A DNA stretch of 64,000 nucleotides from Opisthorchis felineus. Its lineage: Eukaryota; Platyhelminthes; Trematoda; Opisthorchiida; Opisthorchiidae. Position 1 is the stretch's first letter. Every line of letters starts with the position of its first letter. The notes under the pieces are model-generated. The model searched no databases. It saw only the letters and a list, made by a program, of their open reading frames with translations, and had not been told where the DNA came from. The stretch lies in assembly GCA_004794785.1 (NCBI GenBank), contig SJOL01008888.1, forward strand, positions 461,133 to 525,132, given 5' to 3'. The translations under genes were made by a program, and so were the position numbers. Positions 10,680 to 21,727 of this stretch are shown here, one piece after another.

Positions 10680-11502
10680 CCCGGTGTTCAACTAGCCTGT
10701 GACGAAAACCTTGTCGATCTGGAATATGCGGACGACATCGTTCTCGTCTTCGAAGAGAGGAAGACGCGGGTGTTTTTGAATCAACTGACCAAAGTCTTTT
10801 GGTATGCACTTTGCATCTGTGAAGTGTAATGTCATGCTCGTGGACATGCAGTCACTGAACACGCCGCTTACAATCCAGGGAGAGGCACTGGAAGTTGTGG
10901 AGCGTCTTACGTATCTTGGAACCTGTATTAGTTCCGATTATAGTGTGACAGATGAGGTCAATGCACGAGTCTGCAAGCTTCGGGTCGCGTTTGCTAATTT
11001 GAGAAAACTATAGCGTCAAAGCGGTATATCCCTAAATCCCAAGGGACGTGTGTATCAGGCTGTGTGACTTGGCCTTTTCGAGCAGCAAAAGTGAGACGTC
11101 TTCTGGTTTTCAACAATCGTTGTTTCAGAACCACAGCTCGTGTGGGTTACAATCGGAGAATCCGTTACGACGGAATTAGAAAGCGGGTTTTCGGTTGTGC
11201 AACGGAAACTTCCATTGAAGAATGTCGCTAGCATCGGAAGCTGCGTTGGTTGGGACATGTGGTGTGTATGCCGAACCATCGTTTTCCGTGCCCAATTCAG
11301 AGTGGTGGAAGCAGAAAGTGGCCAACCTTTGACCTGGCAGAAGGGTATCAAAGGAATTACGAAACGTTTGGGTGTTGTCGGCGCTACTCGCCTTCCAGGA
11401 TGGGGACCGCGTGATCCTCGGTTGGCGACGCTGCAAAATGTGGCTGCTTATCGATGTCAATGGCGTTTTTGTTGTCAGTTTCTAACCAGATTGCCTGAAT
11501 GA
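10680..11502 (+). pseudogene. RTE-type LINE reverse transcriptase, catalytic motif to C-terminus, decayed
   Basis: Reading across frames gives ENLVDLEYADDIVLVFEE, which contains the RT catalytic YADD box, near 10698-10755. Then come GMHFASVKCNVMLVDMQSLN (10801-10860), LTYLGTCISSDYSVTDEVN, LRWLGHVV-type sequence, and finally ATRLPGWGPRDPR near 11390 and CQWRFCCQFLTRLPE with a stop at about 11500. The order is that of the RTE-clade RT thumb and C-terminus. Frameshifts near 10790 and 11020 and internal stops make it non-functional. It sits in sense orientation inside the eIF3e intron just before the exon at 11777. Confidence 0.85.
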
Positions 11503-11776
11503 GTGTCTGGAGGTGTAGGCACCTCGGAATGATTGTAGTAAGCTAGCACTAAGTCCATTCCTCGTCCACTTTTATTCTTCCCTTTAGCACAAGACTTTCA
11601 ACTAAGTCATGGTTGTACGGCAGTGAAGCATCAGTGTTATACAATGATGTCATGCTGTCCATGATGATGATATTTTCCGTAATGTAGCATAGAAATCGAG
11701 TTGTACTGCGAATTCAGTCGTTTGTTTAAATCTTATCTTATCTTTATCTGTTTATTTTTAACCGCCGTGGTTTTAG

Positions 11777-11879
11777 TGTCCTGGCCGAAAAGTTAAACAT
11801 GAATGTGGAGGATGCGGAACGGTGGATCGTCAACTTAATTCGTAACGCGCGCATGGATGCAAAAATCGATTCAAAAAAG
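11777..11879 (+). CDS. EIF3E: eIF3 subunit E, internal exon (winged-helix part of the PCI domain)
   Basis: The exon encodes [17 protein letters not shown], then [18 protein letters not shown]. This is almost identical to the conserved eIF3e segment ([30 protein letters not shown]), which forms the winged helix that closes the PCI domain. The acceptor is ggttttag (AG at 11775-11776) and the donor is AAAAAG|gttggt at 11880. The exon is 103 nt: one base completes the split serine codon from 4805-4806, then 34 codons to a phase-0 end. Conservation of length and sequence is high, so this is a real gene and not a retrocopy: the three pieces are separated by proper introns. Confidence 0.93.
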
Positions 11880-14273
11880 GTTGGTTCATTTGTTCACGCT
11901 GCAACGTGTCGTCGACGTATTACTGATATTATTATTACTGTTGCTTATACCTAACCACTCCCCTTTTTATCTGTTCGCTTAACTTCCGTGTTCGAACGGT
12001 TGTCAGTATTCGTTTTTTCTTCGGTTTCTGCATGACCGGTTGCTATTCACCTCACATGTCCTCCCCCACTGAACACAGAACACGTTCTCCAACAATCAGC
12101 TTGCTAAATAAGGAAAACGCAATAATTTGCCCGAATGATTTCTATTCCCATACAATGAGTCTATTTGCCGTCGGATCGATAATTACATTGCGGTAACACT
12201 GTTGTTTCCAGTCGCTTTTTTGCATCTGTGTCACACTCCTTTATGTTACGACCACCCGACTTGCTTGTTTGGGACGAGTGTTTGCTACGTGAATGATGTA
12301 GGATTGACAATTGGAACAAAAGCAACTGTGGCTATAGTCGCCAGAGGATGAACATCACTCATCGCACGCGTATCGACCTTGCTAGTTTAGAGTTCTGCTA
12401 ATTACCCTGGCACCTCGACACTTTTATTATACGTTATAGGCATACGAACACACCTGTTTTGTTTGGGTTTTGCCTAACTTTGTAGTTCAATTGGATTCAT
12501 AATCAATTTATAAAGACGTCGGACGTCTTAGCCCGTTTGTTTCTTGGCTTACGAGCCTTGTCGAGAATGAAACACCTGTCAGTGTCTCACTGATTATCTC
12601 CAGATAAAACTTCCTGAAGAAAAAAAGCACTCGTGATCGGAATTTTTTGAACAATTCCGCTCAGACCAACGAATCCAGACTGGTTTGAGTAGCGACATTC
12701 ATTATCAACTAGTCAAACTATATCCCTGACCTTCCCGGTAAAAAAGCGCTTTCTTCAGTTTCGAAATGGAATTTTAGATGGTAGACAACGAGGACAACTT
12801 TCCCGCTATCCAACTGGGTGTTTCACGTGATCCTGCCCAGCTACATGTTTCTGACTCATGATTCGGGATATCCGTTTTGGTTGGTTTTAGTCTTAGTGCG
12901 TTTGCATCGAGGGTAAGATGAACAATGAATACCGCGTACTACATGCGCTCATGCCCAGCGACCTGTGGCAAGATTTACACAGATGGCTTCTCAGTCCTTT
13001 TTTCAAGGTCGAACCCGTAGGTGATCTAGAGGTCAAGATGGTTGACGCTGGATTTGATGTTTTGGTCGTCCATCTTTGTCACCCAAGAAGCGTTTCGTGA
13101 TCCCCAGGGAATCATTCCATTATTAAACTATATCCGATCGGTAGGTGACGACCAACAGGTTGGGTTAACCGCCGTGGATTTCATAGTCGCTTCTGGTTAT
13201 CGTGCATTGTGTTGTGAAAGAGGAACTGACTTCGTCATCTACAGATCCTACTCGGCGTTTTTTTTGCTTGAGCCAACCCTGAATTATTCCTTTTACGAAG
13301 TCTTGGGGGGCGCTGGTCAGTTATTCAGGTTTTACACCAGCAGTACCATGTTTTTTTTGACAACCTCTTCTTATTCCGAAGTGTTTTCACTGTACAGCAG
13401 TACTTGTGTGCTTGGAGAGTCCATTCCCCTTTCTGAGAATGAGCCAAACTCCGGTTTAATCCTAATCTATTCTTCACGTTAGTTCTGAGTTTTTGTTTAA
13501 ACTCTTTTTGGCCCCTCATCATCTGATTTGTACAGTATACTGTCAACCGACTGGGTAGCGACGCGAAAGCGTCTCTAACAGTGGCCACAAGCAAGCCATG
13601 CTGCAGTCACCTCTTGTTTGTGCGGCTGTTCTATCACCGCTGTTGGTCGCGTCTTACTCGTGCACATGTGATGTGAGAAGCTGAGGAGTTGATGTGTTCG
13701 CTGAGCTGGGCGATTTGGTCGCAAACGTTGCGTCACCAGTCGAGGTGACATCATCAGTGCTTTGTTGTGTAGCGAGTTGATGCAGTACATCAGTGACAGT
13801 AGCAAGTCAAAATTTGGGTTTCGGATGTCATGAGGGCAGATATAGAAACCTCAAGTAACTGACCCAGCCACCTTGAGAAGGATAGCTCCAACGCCAGCAT
13901 GTAGATTTTCGCGATCCACCTGTTCGATCTCCTAGCTTTGCGCGTTTCGATAACCAGCCAGGATCGACCGTGTGAGCGAGTGTGTCACTGCACAAATTGG
14001 CAGTAAAATCGATCATACGCTCAAAATGGCGTACTTTCTGGTCTTGGGTTTTCCATGTCCTCATGTTTCTACCCTGACTTTGCAACCGACAATTCACAGC
14101 ATTAGCAACATGGTCCCCTAGAACAGGTGCCACAAACAACCCAAAGAAACTTCAGAAAGAACACTGGAAAATTTACGAGGTCTCCATTTTTTTCCTAGGG
14201 TGGGTTTATGTTCAGTGCGAAGCATAATTTCATATGGCACAGGTTTATCCACCGAATAATATCCACTTTCCAG
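11880..14273 (+). other. 2.4-kb eIF3e intron, no recognised repeat
   Basis: The sequence lies between the donor at 11880 and the acceptor CAG at 14271-14273. A 146-codon open frame at 13042-13482 has no recognisable domain. I see no SINE, LINE or hammerhead copy here, in contrast with the neighbouring 7-kb intron. Confidence 0.5.
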
Positions 14274-14405
14274 GGGTTGATTGTCATGGGAACGCAAAAG
14301 GTATCACCTTATCAACAGGTGATCGAACGGACCAAGACCAGTGGCAGTTGTGCGCACAAGTTACTCGAACGACTGCGGTGGGAGAAATCGTTAGACAGTG
14401 AAATG
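14274..14405 (+). CDS. EIF3E: eIF3 subunit E, exon near the C-terminus
   Basis: The exon encodes GLIVMGTQKVSPYQQVIERT, followed by KTSGSCAHKLLERLRWEK. The VMG...VSPYQQVIE(K/R)TK block is the hallmark of the eIF3e C-terminus. The acceptor is cactttccag and the donor is GAAATG|gtatgtc at 14406; the length is 132 nt (44 codons, phase 0 at both ends). The segment after TKT is more diverged than the rest, as in other animals, where this tail varies. The terminal exon, expected to hold a short acidic or polar tail and the stop, was not found downstream. Reading through the donor instead gives a frame that runs into a SINE and stops near 14480. Confidence 0.85.
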
Positions 14406-14459
14406 GTATGTCACCCCGTTTTTGGCTTACTAAGATGTTTCGGTGTTGTGGTGTTAAGC

Positions 14460-14636
14460 TCGGGACAGTTGAGTGGTTAAGGTGAGAACTTACTAACCGG
14501 AAGGTCTGTGGTTCCAACCCAACCCTGATATCTCGACTGCTCCTCTCTAGGCTTGGCAACCGGGCAGTACCTCAGCCTTCGTGCAATCTTCGGGCGGCAT
14601 GGCAGGTGGTCACCGAAAGGAGTTACAGGTGAACGG
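14460..14636 (+). repeat. tRNA-derived SINE
   Basis: Head: CAGTTGAGTGGTTAAGGTGAG, written here in part, with a degenerate B box GGTTCCAACCC near 14510. Body: CTAGGCTTGGCAACCGGGC and GGCGGCATGGCAGGTGGTC, ending in TTACAGGTGAACG. It starts only 55 bp downstream of the eIF3e donor at 14406. Confidence 0.85.
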
Positions 14637-14761
14637 TGTTGTGGTGCGCCAAAGTAGTATACCGTTGTGCATCTGATGAAATCTGGAAGGCCGTTTAGAT
14701 CTAGCAAGCCGACCGCCAACCTATTGATTTAGAAGGCCAATATGTTTTTGTTTGGACGTAT

Positions 14762-15135
14762 TACACTACTCATAAGCTGGCTGAAAACCCTTCGATAGCC
14801 CACGACCGGTTCCGCCCTTGTTGGGACTCATCAGGTAGCCGCAGTCCCCGAGTTTCCGTGAACCTTATGTTCTACTTGAACCCAAATTGAACAGATTTTG
14901 ACAAATACACTCATTTGCATATCAATTTGGTTTTCGCGGAAAGCTCAGCTGAATCTTCAACTGAATGTGCTGTACAAAGACTGTCTCATTTTTCAGTTGT
15001 TATGATATCCAACACGTTATTGTTTAGATGTAACACGCTATTCGTAAGGTTACTGAAGCGGATCATCATAAACGAGCGGTTCAGCTTGATTCACTTGACT
15101 CTCCTGTCCAAATTTGTGTGCAAATGAGTGTTTTA
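14762..15135 (-). repeat. Hammerhead family 1 element, rearranged copy
   Basis: A minus-strand ribozyme region at about 14798-14840 has a mutated GGAA in place of GAAA. It is followed by the minus-orientation body (ACTCATTTGCATATCAATTT near 14911, then TCAACTGAATGTGCTG). Near 15045-15070 a second minus-orientation flank (ATTCGTAAGGTTACTGAAG) joins sequence in plus orientation (ATCATCATAAACGAGCGG to GTGCAAATGAGTGT near 15128). The copy is therefore partly inverted. Confidence 0.65.
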
Positions 15136-15359
15136 TTCGGTTTGTCGAGCACACTGTGATAGGTAGCCCTAAGCTACTGTGAAGCATCCAAATTAAGCAT
15201 CACTGCGAATCATACAGATTCATGTTATTCACATTAGCAATTGTCCTTGTTCTAACCGTTTGTTTCTACCATCCAATTTTGCTATGTTTCGCCTTTTAAC
15301 CGTTTGTACGAATCTCTGCAGAATTTAGACTGCCATCTACCTAGCCCGCAACCTGTACG

Positions 15360-15740
15360 AAACCTGTCAGTGTTTGACCATCGGTGTCTACGAAGAATTG
15401 GTCAGGTCCGGTTTAATTAGCAGTGGTGAGCTAGGTCAGATGGTTTTAGGATGGATGAGCTACTCACACTTCATGGGTTACGCGTGTCAGAGGACTGTCT
15501 GCCTCACAGAGCTATTTTCGCTTAGCTCTGTGCTGAGTGAGTGACTGAGAAGTAGACAGTGTATGGTCTGGCAATGATAGTATGAAAACATCAATCCGTA
15601 GACTCAGTCGGGTTGACCTCTATCGCCTTTCTGGATGGGGACCTCGGGAGTCAATTCACCACTGGTTACTGACATTGGCAGACGTGGCTCAATTACGCAA
15701 CCAGTGGCGCTCGTGCATAAAAGCCATTTTCCGGTGATTG
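15360..15740 (+). pseudogene. RTE-type LINE C-terminal fragments
   Basis: Near 15365 the translation gives RNLSVFDHRCLRRIGQVR, the conserved FDHRCLR block downstream of the RT. From about 15600 it gives RLSRVDLYRLSGWGPRES, then LADVAQLRNQWRSCIKAI near 15675-15726, the RTE C-terminus. About 150 bp between them is not recognisable and contains stops. Confidence 0.75.
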
Positions 15741-17457
15741 GAGCTGTAGCAGCTGGAACTGGCGTAACATAGGTGCATGGTTTTGTCGATGAACTGTTTG
15801 ACTGACTCGCTTGCAAAATACGAGCGATATTTCAGTGCGCAGAAGTATGAATGAATTCTGTCTCACACGTTTTCACATATTACCTTGAGTTACTTCCTTT
15901 AGGCTCCGAACAGCCACCGACTTTCGTTTTTTTTGGTATTTGACATTGTTCTTTCCAATCGTTTGTAACCGTTGTTCACCTTGCCAGACTTCTAAGAAAG
16001 CGGACCATATTGGGAATTTTCTTCGGGCTATGCACCTAACCTATCCGGGGCACATCACCATATCCATCTCTGCCTGGTTGAACGGCCATACACAATACGC
16101 CATGTATCAAGGGCAATTTGGCCCCAGTTTTGGTGGCTAAAACCAAAGGATGGAAAGCCGGCCATTGGAAGCGATGGCCTAATCGGTTACCACAAGCTAA
16201 ATTGTCCTAGTTGGTTGTTGGAACGGGATACTGGGCAGCTACACATCGAAGGCGATTGTTTTGAAGCAGCATTTCCACTGACTTCGTCAATGAGCAGTGT
16301 TCCCTGCAGTGTGATTAACGATGGACAAGTCAGATCTCGGCGAACTGATCCAGGCAGTTGGCAAACCGCCTTAGTTGACTGGTTAATGCTTTTGTAGTCT
16401 GTTACCAGGCCAAAAGCTATTCAATACGGGGCTTAGCGCAATGAGCCGTCGTAGTTAGTCGGTCTTCTGGCATGTGAACTACGTCATTTGACCATTTAAC
16501 CGGTGCCACTTGATTACCTCGTCCCTAGAACCATTTTCTAATCCGATGTTCCCATCAGACCGGGGCATTAGTTCCACGTTACCGATAGTCAAATACCGAA
16601 AAAAGTTTGTATTCTGTGCGTAGAGGCCAAGTCTCTGATCCATAGGGTTTTCTGGGTCGCGCTTTCGCAGTGCACACTGCTCTTGACAGACAAAACAAGA
16701 CATTATACCCAGTTGCATCATCACCTGCGCCCCAGGGGGGGAGGGCCTTCCCAGCTGGACTTATCCTAGGTTCAGTACTGGTGAACTAGACTAGTTGATC
16801 TTACTAGCTTTTTGTTAAGTACGCATATTTCACAGTTGCCTTTTGTGAGTATGTTCCAGTCTCGGGTACCCGTTTACTTTGAATGCTGTTTTTTCCCATT
16901 TTCAGTGGGGGCTTTCTGGGGCGCTGGGCTGATCGTCTTGTGTTTGTATAGTGATCTCCGCTCATTCACATCCCGTCATGTTTCTTTTTTTGAATCGGTT
17001 GTGTCCAACATTTCTCTCTCTCCCTTATCAGTGGAACGATTGAACATAAAGTTTTATGGAAACGCGCAGACTTCGTTTTTTTCTTCTCTAAAATATCCCA
17101 TGCGGGTTTCAGCGGACTGCTTTCAAACTTCTAATTTTATGAGTTTCAACGGGCTGTTGAAGCCTATTGAATGGCAGTCAGATTTTGTTCACAGAATTGT
17201 CATATGATTGTCTTTCAAACGATGGTAGTGTTGTGGATTTCTCTACGGGTTGCCTCAACTGTACTCCGCGATAACGAGCTCATCGGTCAGAGGTTGACTT
17301 CCTTAAACAGTGAAGTAGGCTTCAGAACACAGGGCGCAGTTAGAACTTTCCGAAAACATCCATCTCCTGGGAAATGGTGACTTTTTTGCTGTGCAGAAAT
17401 TCAACATGAACCTTTTGCGACCAAGCAGCACAATCTAACTAACTTGGTGGAACACAG
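15741..17457. other. No gene seen
   Basis: Open frames such as 16479-16724 (minus, 81 codons) and 16812-17207 (plus, 131 codons) have no recognisable domains or supporting signals. No named repeat is visible. Confidence 0.4.
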
Positions 17458-17660
17458 CACTCATAAAGTTACTGTAAACTCTTCCACAGCCTACGATGGG
17501 TTTCGCCCTTCTTGGAGCTAAGCAGGTAGGCCCAGTTCCCGATTTTCCGTCAACCTTAGGTCCTATTGGAACACCAAATTGTATGCATTTAGCGAAATAC
17601 ACTCATTGATAGCACAATCGTGTATCTCCCTAAAATCGAATTAGTGTGCAAATGAGTGTC
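17458..17660 (-). repeat. Hammerhead family 1 element, decayed
   Basis: Minus strand. The core near 17491-17532 is degenerate: CTGCTTAGCTCC in place of CTGATGAGCCCC, while GGGCGAAACCCATCGTAGGC is partly kept. Flanks match the family (AAGTTACTGTAAACTCTTCC and TTCCGTCAACCTTAGGTCC on the plus strand). At the right end GTGTGCAAATGAGTGT appears in the opposite orientation, as in the 14.8-15.1 kb copy. Confidence 0.6.
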
Positions 17661-18289
17661 GCCAACATCATAAAAATTGCTGTTCTAGTCAAACATAAGG
17701 AAACTCGAAAATTGTGCCTACCTCATAAAACTTCAGAAACACGAAACCGGCAGTGAACTGTCGAGAGGACTTATGAGTAGATTGTTCCGTCAAAAGGACA
17801 GGTGGTGTTTTTGACTTCCCTATCCAGCAGAAACGAATCAAGAAAACCATCTGCCTGATTTTGATGGCCTTTGCAGACGACAATGTGTACAATTAAAGGG
17901 CCACATATCACCCCCACGCTAATTCACAGCTTCCCAAAATGCAAAGTGAAGACCCGGAGGTGGATTTTCACTCGAGGGCTAACTGAAGAGTTGACGCGAA
18001 GTGACTCGCTTGGATCGATCAGCGTCATTCATGTGTGTCACGATCGAGTGCAGTGTCTACTGATGTTCTGTCAAGCGAAATGTTCGTGCACCCAGCACGT
18101 TCCGTCGAACAGTACCACGAGAAGCTACAAGCGACCATTAATTGGGTCACGATCAGTATCTCGTCTTCCAAGTCTAAGGTGAATAGAGTATGTTTGTAAG
18201 CCGGGGAACAATCCCCGAATATGATTGGTTGTTTGGGTAGTCGGTTCTTTTGTTGTGCCTGCAACTACCCAAACGATCAGTCAGTGCTG

Positions 18290-18495
18290 GCGGCTAGTAG
18301 TTTGAATACTTAACCGTTCAGCAACGAGCGCCTGATTAGCAGTGTGATTAACTCGCAGTTAGACCACCGCACATCTTTCAGTCACAGAAACCACATCACG
18401 TGGTCGAGTGTTGATTGGCTGGCTCCTCGAGTGACGGTTTCTCAGATGGAAGTCTCACTCATCCTGTAAACTTATTCCTTCTATGAGTTACTTAT
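18290..18495 (-). repeat. Hammerhead family 2 body, without core
   Basis: Landmarks on the plus strand: CGTTCAGCAACGAGCGCCTG, GTGTGATTAACTCGCAGTTAG (in part), CCACATCACGTGGTCGAGTG near 18391, TTGATTGGCTGGCTCCTCGA and TCAGATGGAAGTCTCACTC. The strand is set by analogy with copies that keep the ribozyme-like core. Confidence 0.6.
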
Positions 18496-18582
18496 ATATT
18501 GTTGGTCGTTGGAGTAGATTCGGTTACTTACAACATTTGGCCGCCGATCCTATTCTCTCGGGTCTATATCGGCACCGGGGGA

Positions 18583-18757
18583 GAGATGGCTCATTGGTTA
18601 GAGCGCGAATTTACTGGCCAGAAGGTCAGTGGTTCGAATCCGACCTCTGTCTCTCGACTTCCCCTGTCTGGGCTTGGGCGACCCGGGAGTATCCCAGCCC
18701 ACGTGCTTCCTGGTGGCATGGCAGCTAGGCACCGGAAGGGTGTTACAGCTGAACGAT
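18583..18757 (+). repeat. tRNA-derived SINE, best-preserved copy
   Basis: The head is GAGATGGCTCATTGGTTAGA, then GCGCGAATTTACTGGCC, with a perfect B box GGTTCGAATCC near 18632. The body CTGGGCTTGGGCGACCCGGG, GTATCCCAGCCCACGTGC and GGTGGCATGGCAGCTAGGC is complete and ends with TTACAGCTGAACG. With the 61.76-kb copy this is the best reference for the consensus (about 175 bp). Confidence 0.9.
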
Positions 18758-18849
18758 ATCGGCACCAAGAGCCTGCATTTAGCGCCAAATTCGGTCCTGC
18801 GCAAACCGTCCTTGACCAAAAATCTATGCTTAGGCAGATAAAAGGATTT

Positions 18850-19075
18850 CAATTAAGATTTCGTCCTCTCACTGAAGCCAATCTATTCTGGGAAGCCGAG
18901 AAACACTATGTACATGTGTTTCATCCTTAATGGGAATCATCAACGGTGCGCATCTCTCGAAACTCCGAAGAGTTTCCAATCCGGCTGACGATCTAAGGCT
19001 AAGTCGTTTGGTCACGAGCGACCTATCACTCATTGGGGATACAGCCGCTCGATTGGTTAAAGGTGCATCTCGGAG
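18850..19075 (-). repeat. Hammerhead family 2 element with decayed core
   Basis: The minus-strand core at about 18910-18953 reads TTGATGATTCCCATTAAGG, then ATGAAACACATGTACATAG: GAAAC and the GTA triplet are kept and the first core base is changed. The downstream landmark GGTCACGAGCGACC lies near 19011. Confidence 0.6.
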
Positions 19076-19199
19076 GAGTGACCAACAAGGACGCTGGCTG
19101 GTTTACTGAACTAGCCTTACAAACTTCCATTTGTAACCAGACGTCTTTCAACAGTTTCTATGAGGATCAAGTATAACTTCACACTTCGTCCTCAGTAAA

Positions 19200-19640
19200 T
19201 GCTCCAGAATCGTTATGAATCGTTTCGCACAACCACATGAAGGGTGGAAACGAGCCAGAGGCGGTCAAACAATGACTTGGCAGCGAAGTATAAAAGCCAG
19301 TACCAGCAAACTCGGCTGCGCTGGTCACTGCCGTCTTCCTAGATGGGGACCCCGAGACGGGCCACATCAATGGTTAGAGACATTGTCAGACATGGCCCAG
19401 TTGCGCCCTCAGTGGCGCTCGTGCATCCAAGCTATTGCCTTCAATGCATAGCTCCCTTCCCAATTCCCCCACTTAACGGTCCACTGACAGTGCCGTATTT
19501 ACGCACCAATTTATCAGCTCTCGCCTCCAATGCGCAGCTACCTACCCCACATACTCAAAGCGTCGGTGAACGAAACTGTGGCAGCTACAACCACTGTACG
19601 ACAAGTACGCGATTCTTATAGCTGACAATGATGGTGTTAG
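19200..19640 (+). pseudogene. RTE-type LINE C-terminus plus 3' UTR
   Basis: Translation gives GWKRARGGQTMTWQRSIKAS, then LGCAGHCRLPRWGPRDGP and WLETLSDMAQLRPQWRSCIQ, ending at a stop at 19449-19451: an uninterrupted 80-codon RTE C-terminus. The following 19540-19630 segment (CTACCCCACATACTC, GTCGGTGAACGAAACTG, ACAACCACTGTACGACAAGT) recurs at 20290-20400 and is likely the element's 3' UTR. Confidence 0.8.
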
Positions 19641-20284
19641 TCTTTAAGCGACAAGTCATCTTCGACAGAAGTACTCTGGTGTGAAGAGGAAAGCCAGCTA
19701 TAAAGTCATCAACTGACAACATTTTGACGAGTGGCACAAGCAAGATTTGCGTCCTTAAAGTTTCGAGATGCTGTGATGAGATCTAGGGCGTCCTCTGACG
19801 CAACACATTCCTACCAGTTTCTACTACTTCATGTAACCTTGCATGCTTATGGTTCGTTTACAGTGAGTAAATGAATACAACCCAAATGCTGTTGGGTGTA
19901 TGCATTTGCATCTTTCGTTCCGTTTTTTTTCATTTTCTCCCTCACTTTGTTCCCACATGCGCGGCACTATGTATGGACGAGCACGCAGATAACTTCAAGT
20001 CGGTTACTTGTCATGACCGGCTGCATGATTTAACCTGTTGAATCTATCCTCCACTTTGTTCGGAAGGGCCACTTGTTCATTCGTTCTTTTCAGTTTCTAC
20101 TGTAAATCACTTAGTACCACGGGAAGTGATTATGTACGAGAATTCTGACACCGATCGATTATGAGGTAGTGTGTTCTCGAGGAATTCCTTCGCAATCGCA
20201 GCATCCAAACTAGGGTAAGCGTCACTGCTTAGAAGTTGACTTTGTTCAGATAGTCTTGACACGTGATGCCATTAGAAAGTCCAT

Positions 20285-20405
20285 TGATGCTAGCGCCTCC
20301 TACCCCACCTCCCCAAGCCGTCGGCGAAAGAAACTGGTGGTTATAACCACTGTACAACATGTACATGTTTTTTAGAGCCGATGATGACGTTTTGTGACTG
20401 CGTCC
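20285..20405 (+). repeat. Direct repeat of an RTE 3'-UTR segment
   Basis: It shares the order CCTACCCCACCTCCCCAAGC, CGTCGGCGAAAGAAACTGG, TATAACCACTGTACAACATG and GATGATGACG with 19535-19640. It is probably the 3' end of a second, severely truncated RTE copy. Confidence 0.55.
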
Positions 20406-21720
20406 AGTCACAGTCAACATACATGTCTTTAGCTTTCTCGGTATGGAGGACACCAAGATATAAGAAATGAACTTACCGATTTTTCAAGCAAACAAACAGA
20501 TACTTTTAAAATAAACGTGAACCTGGACTTCGTTGCCGTTGTTTTATTTATATTGACCCCAAAAACCTGATCGTATTTTGAAGCCATGAACCCACTCTTT
20601 CGAGAACATTTCTAACTTTTCACTCAAGACTCCTCATTGTACTTAAACGATTTAGCTGGGTGAATCGCACTAGCTTATCTTCCAGTAAGCCATAATGCTG
20701 ACAAATGTGTTCGCGCCACCTCACCGACCGGATGTGAAATTACGAGTCAGCTATCGATGGTCGTGAAATCAGCGTGTAATCCGTTTCACCTGTTAACTAT
20801 GTCGCCTTCTCCTGGGTAGGGGATTGTGCTTCTGGTTTCGTGGAATGTATTCACGCATGGTGAGCGAATTTGGTGTGCGGGCCAAAGGAATTACGGATTT
20901 CTTCCCCAATTTCGTTTCCTACCATCCTCCGAGCATGTGGTCTTTTTCCTAACGGAGAACGGATGTAAATCCTCCTGTCCATGCGGTCAATGATTGCTTG
21001 CAAAATGGGTGCTACCAATGGAACGAAGAACTCTCTTCGCTTCGAGGCCGTTCGTTAGCGAACATGAACTCAAGAAAATAGCCATCTCATCTGCACACGG
21101 TTATTGAAAAGTCACCATTCTCAAGCGTCCTATTGAACTTTCTTGAACGTTCATTAAATATTAACCAATAATGAATGTACACTTTCCGTAGTAGTAACCT
21201 TCACTTTCCATCAGGTGCGTGGGCATAGCTTGGAAATCAGACCATAGACTACTCGCATACTCCATCAGTAATATACACCGTTACGCTAGGAACTTTTCCA
21301 CACCCTATTTAATAAACTTCCAAAATTCCTGGGGCCAGCTCAACCTGGAATAGCAGGCAGGCGTGTTTCCGATTTCAAACTATCAGAAGGAAAACCCGCT
21401 TGTTAGCCTTAATTCTTTTCCGGTTTGAGAGTTCTCCAAACCACATGAAACCATCCTATGAGTAACTAGACGTGTCCCGGGAGCAATTTTGACGTGTATG
21501 ATAGCCATTTTTGGACTGTCTCGACAGTAATTTTATTGTTACTCAGTGTGAAATTAAGTTGTCCTGATGAATGAAATATTCTCGCTTGCGAGCAACACTG
21601 TGCACCTCTTCGGAATCCTAACCACGAGATATCCAGAGAGCATGCATTGCATAGACATACACGTGTACGCACGCATCTTCCACTCGTCAACTCCAGGTTA
21701 GCTGGTGTGTGTGCCGCAGG
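20406..21720. other. No gene seen; possible old minus-strand retroelement
   Basis: The minus strand of 20690-21080 has coding-like stretches in shifting frames, but no motif that I can name. The rest shows nothing recognisable. Confidence 0.3.
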
Positions 21721-21727
21721 TCGTTAG

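Noticed and set aside
4807..11776. eIF3e exons as a processed pseudogene
   Set aside because: The three pieces are flanked by consensus splice sites with compatible phases and separated by long introns, which a processed copy would not have.
13042..13482. 146-codon open frame in the second eIF3e intron
   Set aside because: No domain, no splice support and phenylalanine/serine-rich low-complexity composition; most likely chance.
16479..16724. Minus-strand 81-codon frame with CFVCQEQC resembling a zinc knuckle
   Set aside because: Only one CxxC pair plus a later Cys, no second half of a zinc motif, no homologue recognised and no splice context.
18583..18660. SINE heads as genuine tRNA genes
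   Set aside because: A and B boxes are present, but the cloverleaf is degenerate and the same head is always followed by the same unrelated body, so these are SINEs.
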